From the NCBI RefSeq assembly GCF_024498195.1, contig NZ_CP101824.1:124001-188000 (forward strand): a stretch of DNA of 64,000 nt, given 5' to 3'. The DNA comes from Halovivax cerinus. GTDB lineage: Archaea > Halobacteriota > Halobacteria > Halobacteriales > Natrialbaceae. The first letter of the stretch is position 1. Every line of letters begins with the position of its first letter. The notes under the pieces are model-generated. The model saw only the letters and a list, made by a program, of their open reading frames with translations. It searched no databases and was not told where the DNA came from. The translations under genes and the position numbers were made by a program. Shown here in pieces: positions 60,476-64,000 of this stretch.

Positions 60476-60982
60476 TGGCGTGTCCTCGGACGGAACAGGC
60501 GTGCGTCGAGCCGGGGCGACGGCCTCCCTGTCGCGCGAGACGGACTCATCTACCCCTCCATACCGACGATATCCCTAAAGCACTACGCGAAGAGTCGGGT
60601 CCCGATTCGGCCCGTGTATCGAGCGGTGAGTCGAGTCTCGATACGCCGTGTGAGGGGATACGGAGGTTAATAGATGAACTAGTGAATGTCTTCTTCGGGG
60701 TACATCCCCAGATACTGTGATGCCACACGACGCATTCGCCGCCGGCGATCGACGGGGCACAGGACGCCCCGTCGCCACTCCCGCGAGCGGTCTCGCTACG
60801 ACCATCGAGGTTTCCACGCCGAGAGTGGGCACCACGACCGTCGAGGAGAGTCCTCGCGGGCGCGACGGGGACCACCCGTCGATGCGGACCGACCGCACGA
60901 GCGGACCCGGTATCGGTCGGACCGGCAGCGGCCGGTCGGCCGATCCCAATCGGATGCGTCACGCATGCAGGGTGTACACATA
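60476..60982. other. Divergent regulatory region of the archaellum locus
   Basis: A 507-base gap between arlCE (minus) and the archaellin genes (plus). It contains a TATA-like GTTAATAG (60666-60673) for the archaellins, a small GGGGTACATCCCC hairpin (60697-60709) and a candidate arlCE promoter near 60571-60584. It also holds an 88-codon frame that ends on the archaellin start. The region just before archaellin lacks a TATA box, so a leader of about 290 bases is likely. Confidence 0.55.
60666..60673 (+). promoter_or_regulatory. Candidate TATA box for the archaellin operon
   Basis: GTTAATAG in an AT-richer patch is the best TATA-like element before the archaellin genes. It lies about 310 bases upstream of ATG 60983. 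Confidence 0.45.
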
Positions 60983-60983
60983 A
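60717..60983 (+). CDS. Possible 88-codon ORF overlapping the archaellin start
   Basis: A frame beginning GTG-ATG (60717/60720) and ending in TAA at 60981-60983, which overlaps the archaellin ATG as TAATG. Third positions are moderately G/C-rich. The product ([15 protein letters not shown]...) shows no domain. It may be a translated leader that couples archaellin expression, or chance. Confidence 0.3.
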   Translation: MMPHDAFAAGDRRGTGRPVATPASGLATTIEVSTPRVGTTTVEESPRGRDGDHPSMRTDRTSGPGIGRTGSGRSADPNRMRHACRVYT

Positions 60984-61876
60984 TGTTCGAAATACTTACA
61001 GACGAAGACAGACGCGGTCAGGTCGGCATCGGTACCCTGATCGTGTTCATCGCGATGGTGCTCGTCGCGGCGATCGCCGCCGGCGTGCTCATCAACACGG
61101 CAGGAGTACTGCAGACGCAAGCATCCGACACCGGGTCGGAAACGCAAGAGGCCGTCGCCAACCAGGTCGAGGTCGTCCACGCGAGTGGGTTGATCAACGA
61201 GACGCACGACACAGATGTCGGTCTCAAAAACGCCTCAGACTCAGGGAACTGGGAGACCAACGGCACGGTCGACCACAACGGCGACGACGTCGTCGACATG
61301 GTTCACATGACCGTGATGAAGTCCGCCGGTGCCAACGCCATCGACCTCAGCTCGATGACGATCCAGTACACGAGCGGACAGACGGACAAGACGCTCACCT
61401 ACGGCGGTGACAACGGCGAGTACTCGCTGAACTCTACGAACGAATCGGTCGTGTTCAGTGAGAATGTAGAGGGAGTCGCTGACGCGTACGACCTCACCGC
61501 GGACGACTACAATTCGTCGACCGCCGAGGCTATCGCCTACATCAACACATCAGCGACCTCCGAAACGTTCGCGACGACCGCCGTTGCCGGTAACAACGCG
61601 AACGACGAGCTGATCAACACCGAAGACCGCGTTCGCATTACGCTCTACGTCGGCGCCATCGAAGCCGATTCGTCCTACGTCGTCAAGAACGACGGCGCGG
61701 ACAAATTAGCGAACAAGAAGAACGCGGCACAGAGCCTGACTGCCGAACTGAGTAGCGTAGGCCTCGAGGGCGGCGACAGCGCCACCATCTCGCTGAACGA
61801 CCAGTCCGGTGCGCAGTTCACCTACGGCATCAGCGTGCCGTCGACCTTCGGCAACAAGCAGGTCGTGGAGGTCTAA
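60983..61876 (+). CDS. arlA1: Archaellin 1
   Basis: 297 residues from ATG 60983; the longer frame upstream is rejected. The class III signal is [22 protein letters not shown] with cleavage by the prearchaellin peptidase after Gly. The hydrophobic polymerisation helix ([21 protein letters not shown]) follows directly. The rest is Asn/Thr/Ser-rich with several NxS/T sites (such as NET, NST) typical of N-glycosylated haloarchaeal archaellins, ending FGNKQVVEV. It forms the main filament. The second archaellin follows 3 bases later. Confidence 0.96.
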   Translation: MFEILTDEDRRGQVGIGTLIVFIAMVLVAAIAAGVLINTAGVLQTQASDTGSETQEAVANQVEVVHASGLINETHDTDVGLKNASDSGNWETNGTVDHNGDDVVDMVHMTVMKSAGANAIDLSSMTIQYTSGQTDKTLTYGGDNGEYSLNSTNESVVFSENVEGVADAYDLTADDYNSSTAEAIAYINTSATSETFATTAVAGNNANDELINTEDRVRITLYVGAIEADSSYVVKNDGADKLANKKNAAQSLTAELSSVGLEGGDSATISLNDQSGAQFTYGISVPSTFGNKQVVEV

Positions 61877-61879
61877 TCG

Positions 61880-62752
61880 ATGTTCGAGCTACTCACCGAC
61901 GAAGAGAGACGCGGTCAGGTCGGTATCGGTACCCTGATCGTGTTCATCGCGATGGTGCTCGTCGCGGCGATCGCCGCCGGCGTGCTCATCAACACGGCAG
62001 GAGTGCTGCAGACGCAAGCGTCCGACACCGGGTCGGAAACGCAGGAGGCCGTCGCCAACCAGATCGAGGTCGTCCACGCGAGTGGGTTGATCAACGAGAC
62101 GCACGGCGAGGATATCGGATATATAAACGACACGAACGACAATTGGGATACTGCGACCGCGATCGACTTCGGTCAGGACGACGTGGTCGACATGGTCCAC
62201 CTCACCGTCATGAAGTCCGCGGGATCGAACTCCATCGATCTCAGCTCGATGACGATCCAGTACACGAGTTCCCAGGCCGATCAGACGCTCACGTACGGCG
62301 GCGACAATGGGGACTACAGCATCAATTCGACTGCGAACGGGACCGCCGAACTGCACCCTGACGTCGAACTCACGGACGACGAGTACAACGAAAGTACGCA
62401 AGACTCGATCGCGTACATCAACACGTCCGCGACGCACGAAACGTTCGCGACGACGGCCGTCGCCGGTGACAACGCCAACGACGAACTGATCAGCACCCAG
62501 GACCGCGTCCGTATCACGCTCTACGTCGGTGCGATCGAAGCCGATACGAGCTACGCGACGAACAACGAATCGGACAGCGCCCTCACGAACAAGAAGGAGG
62601 CCGCGTCCGACCTCGCGACGGTCCTCGGCGGATCGGGTCTAGATGGGGGTCAGAGTGCCACCGTCTCGCTGAACGACCAGTCTGGCGCGCAGTACACGTA
62701 CGGCATCAGCGTGCCCTCGACCTTCGGCAACAAGCAGGTCGTGGAAGTCTAA
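61880..62752 (+). CDS. arlA2: Archaellin 2
   Basis: 290 residues. The processing site is [17 protein letters not shown] and the next 60 residues are nearly identical to archaellin 1, as is the C-terminus ([17 protein letters not shown]). The middle differs, so the pair could form mixed or alternate filaments. Several NxS/T sites are again present. The DNA identity at both ends suggests recent duplication or gene conversion. It is cotranscribed with archaellin 1 and followed by the DUF7500-like gene. Confidence 0.96.
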   Translation: MFELLTDEERRGQVGIGTLIVFIAMVLVAAIAAGVLINTAGVLQTQASDTGSETQEAVANQIEVVHASGLINETHGEDIGYINDTNDNWDTATAIDFGQDDVVDMVHLTVMKSAGSNSIDLSSMTIQYTSSQADQTLTYGGDNGDYSINSTANGTAELHPDVELTDDEYNESTQDSIAYINTSATHETFATTAVAGDNANDELISTQDRVRITLYVGAIEADTSYATNNESDSALTNKKEAASDLATVLGGSGLDGGQSATVSLNDQSGAQYTYGISVPSTFGNKQVVEV

Positions 62753-62787
62753 CCGAATCGCTCGCTAACCAACTCCGATCACCTCAA

Positions 62788-63381
62788 ATGACCCCGGATC
62801 GATCCGACGACGGCGTGCTCGACCCCGAGGACCTCGTCCTCGACCCGGAGCACGTCGACCGCATCGAGGACAACCGCTTCGTCGTCCGCCCGGACGACAC
62901 CGATGGCGGACCATCGGCGGACGGATCGTCACCTCGTCTCGGGCCGGCCGAGGAGGTGCGACTGTCCGACGTCGACGGGTCGTCCCGCGATCCGAGAGAC
63001 GGGTCGTCGGCGTCACCGAATCCGATCACCGACGCCGACGGCCCGACGCTCGGGTCAGGCCCCGAACCGGCGGGGACCCCGGAGTCCGAACCGGCGGACG
63101 CACCGGCCTCCGAGACCGCGGGCGCCTCGGTCACAGACCCGTCTAGCGAGACGGGGGCGGACCCGACCGACGCGCTCGCGGCCGACCCGGCCCCACACGG
63201 GGTCGACATCAGTCTCAAGACGGACGGCGCGGTGGCTCGCCACCGCAGCACCTCGACCGACGTGCGGGAGGTGTTCGCCGACATGATGGCCTGGTACGCG
63301 AGCCAGCTGGGCGACGACGTGACGCCGATGGAAGCGCTCGAGGTCCTGGTGGCCACCACCGACCTCGACGAGCGGGCCTGA
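62788..63381 (+). CDS. Archaellum-linked acidic protein (DUF7500-like)
   Basis: 197 residues. A start segment (VLDPEDLVLDPEHVDRIEDNRFVVRP) is followed by a long acidic Pro/Ser/Asp linker. A conserved C-terminal block (HGVDISLKTDGAVARHR, then VREVFADMMAWYASQLGDDVTPMEALEVL) is found in haloarchaeal proteins next to archaellins, which I recall as DUF7500. It has no signal, so it is cytoplasmic. A regulatory or chaperone role in the archaellum is inferred from context. It begins 36 bases after archaellin 2. Confidence 0.72.
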   Translation: MTPDRSDDGVLDPEDLVLDPEHVDRIEDNRFVVRPDDTDGGPSADGSSPRLGPAEEVRLSDVDGSSRDPRDGSSASPNPITDADGPTLGSGPEPAGTPESEPADAPASETAGASVTDPSSETGADPTDALAADPAPHGVDISLKTDGAVARHRSTSTDVREVFADMMAWYASQLGDDVTPMEALEVLVATTDLDERA

Positions 63382-63580
63382 CTCCCGACGGGGGTCGGCG
63401 ACGACGGCCCGCGACGTTTCGATGCGGCTCGCGGATCGACTGGGTTATTCGCACGCGGTCACCCGCGTGACTTCACACATATCCGGCGAGTGATGAGGCT
63501 GTATGAGTGCCGGCCCACGGAGCGGCAGGCGCACGGATCGTATCGAGTCGACGGTCGAATTCTCAGCTACTGGCGATCGT

Positions 63581-63904
63581 CTACAGTGAAGACAGCCAAA
63601 TCGGATCGGTCTGCGCGGGGTCGAACGCCAATGCAGAGATACGAGCGATCGCCGCACGTACGTCGCCACCAGTCATCTCGTGCGGAGCGACGAAGACGGG
63701 TATGGAGGCCTCACACCGACCAAAGTCCGTCAGATCTCCGGAGAGAATCACTACCTGATTCGCTTCCGCGTAGTCGATAATCGCCTGGTCCGTGGCTTCC
63801 GGGCCGAGCGATTCGATCGACCGACTGTACACGACCGAATGACCGTCCCCGCGAAGTGCCGAAACATGCTCCTCGGGAACGTTCGTATCGGCGATGATCT
63901 CCAT
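63581..63904 (-). CDS. DUF5615 PIN-like toxin
   Basis: 107 residues. The N-terminus MEIIADTNVPEEHVSALRGDGHSVVY and the later VVILSGDLTDFG are typical of DUF5615 PIN-like proteins, with acidic residues in DTN and SGD forming the likely metal site. These proteins pair with small DUF433-type antitoxins. The frame just upstream (stop at 63910) fits the end of such a partner, 5 bases away. A nuclease toxin of a type II module is the likely role; activity is unproven. Confidence 0.8.
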   Translation of the reverse strand: MEIIADTNVPEEHVSALRGDGHSVVYSRSIESLGPEATDQAIIDYAEANQVVILSGDLTDFGRCEASIPVFVAPHEMTGGDVRAAIARISALAFDPAQTDPIWLSSL

Positions 63905-63909
63905 CGAAC

Positions 63910-64000
63910 TCAGTCCGCTCGTTCTCCGTTCTCGAGCCCGGACTGTTCGACGTGCTCGACGAGACGACGGCTGGCTCGCTCTCCTTCGGTCCGTTCCTGG
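63910..64000 (-). CDS. Probable antitoxin (C-terminal part only)
   Basis: An open frame enters from the right edge and ends with TGA at 63910-63912. The visible tail is charged (EGERASRRLVEHVEQS, then NGERAD). It lies 5 bases before the DUF5615 gene on the same strand, the place expected for a DUF433 antitoxin. The diagnostic helix-turn-helix part is outside the window. Confidence 0.45.
   Translation of the reverse strand, partial: QERTEGERASRRLVEHVEQSGLENGERAD

Overview
The window is a chromosomal piece of a haloarchaeon (class Halobacteria). The evidence is a very GC-rich sequence with strong G/C third-position bias, acidic proteins, many twin-arginine (Tat) signals and lipoboxes, and archaeal information-processing genes (Rpo7, Spt4, aIF2-gamma, S6e). 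A full archaellum cluster, a GTP-dependent dephospho-CoA kinase and several haloarchaea-only DUF families agree. Many genes have AT-rich TATA-like boxes about 25-35 bases before the start codon, as expected for leaderless transcripts. I cannot name the genus from sequence alone. I found no rRNA, tRNA, CRISPR array or complete insertion sequence.

Layout. 1-12.5 kb: the 3' part of an Old Yellow Enzyme-like reductase, a Tat lipoprotein, glutaryl-CoA dehydrogenase, a secreted alpha/beta hydrolase, an MFS transporter, a zinc-containing ferredoxin, small haloarchaeal proteins, a YgfZ/GcvT-like protein, a geranylgeranyl reductase-family flavoprotein, a cupin and a hotdog thioesterase. 12.7-16.9 kb: a conserved information-processing block (dephospho-CoA kinase, spt4, rpo7, PIN protein, aIF2-gamma) and an ArsR-like zinc-ribbon regulator. 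17.0-18.5 kb: a DUF4255/Pvc16-like gene and a broken DUF4157 (eCIS core) gene, which look like the remains of an extracellular contractile injection system. 18.8-31.1 kb: mixed housekeeping and secreted proteins (DUF5787, PhnP-like hydrolase, AAA ATPase, halocyanin, MATE exporter, 6-phosphogluconate dehydrogenase, dUTPase/dCTP deaminase).

31.1-39.0 kb: a siroheme and assimilatory reductase locus. The minus strand carries a TrpD-like protein, cobA, a CbiX-DR2241 fusion and a small acidic protein. The plus strand carries a siroheme nitrite/sulfite reductase overlapping an FrhB-like Fe-S flavoprotein. 39.2-41.1 kb: aconitase. 41.3-47.1 kb: a compact cell-surface cluster of two or three DUF1102-type exported proteins, a membrane-anchored winged-helix regulator, a 40-residue protein, a dedicated signal peptidase I and a DUF5305 membrane protein. 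It resembles in layout the TasA/SipW and archaeal bundling-pilus systems and is my main candidate for an under-described system. 47-52 kb: a VOC dioxygenase, a beta-CASP nuclease, an HtpX protease and ribosomal protein S6e.

52.3-63.4 kb: the archaellum locus. arlCE-F-G-H-I-J run on the minus strand, followed by an extra FlaD/E-domain protein and a PadR-like regulator. Divergent from them are two tandem archaellins and a DUF7500-like protein. The window closes with a DUF5615 PIN-like toxin and the end of its probable antitoxin.

A window-wide feature is the number of short tandem repeats (24-39 bp units, 3-6 copies, plus a (AC)17 tract). They lie at gene ends, in intergenic DNA, or in frame inside low-complexity linkers.
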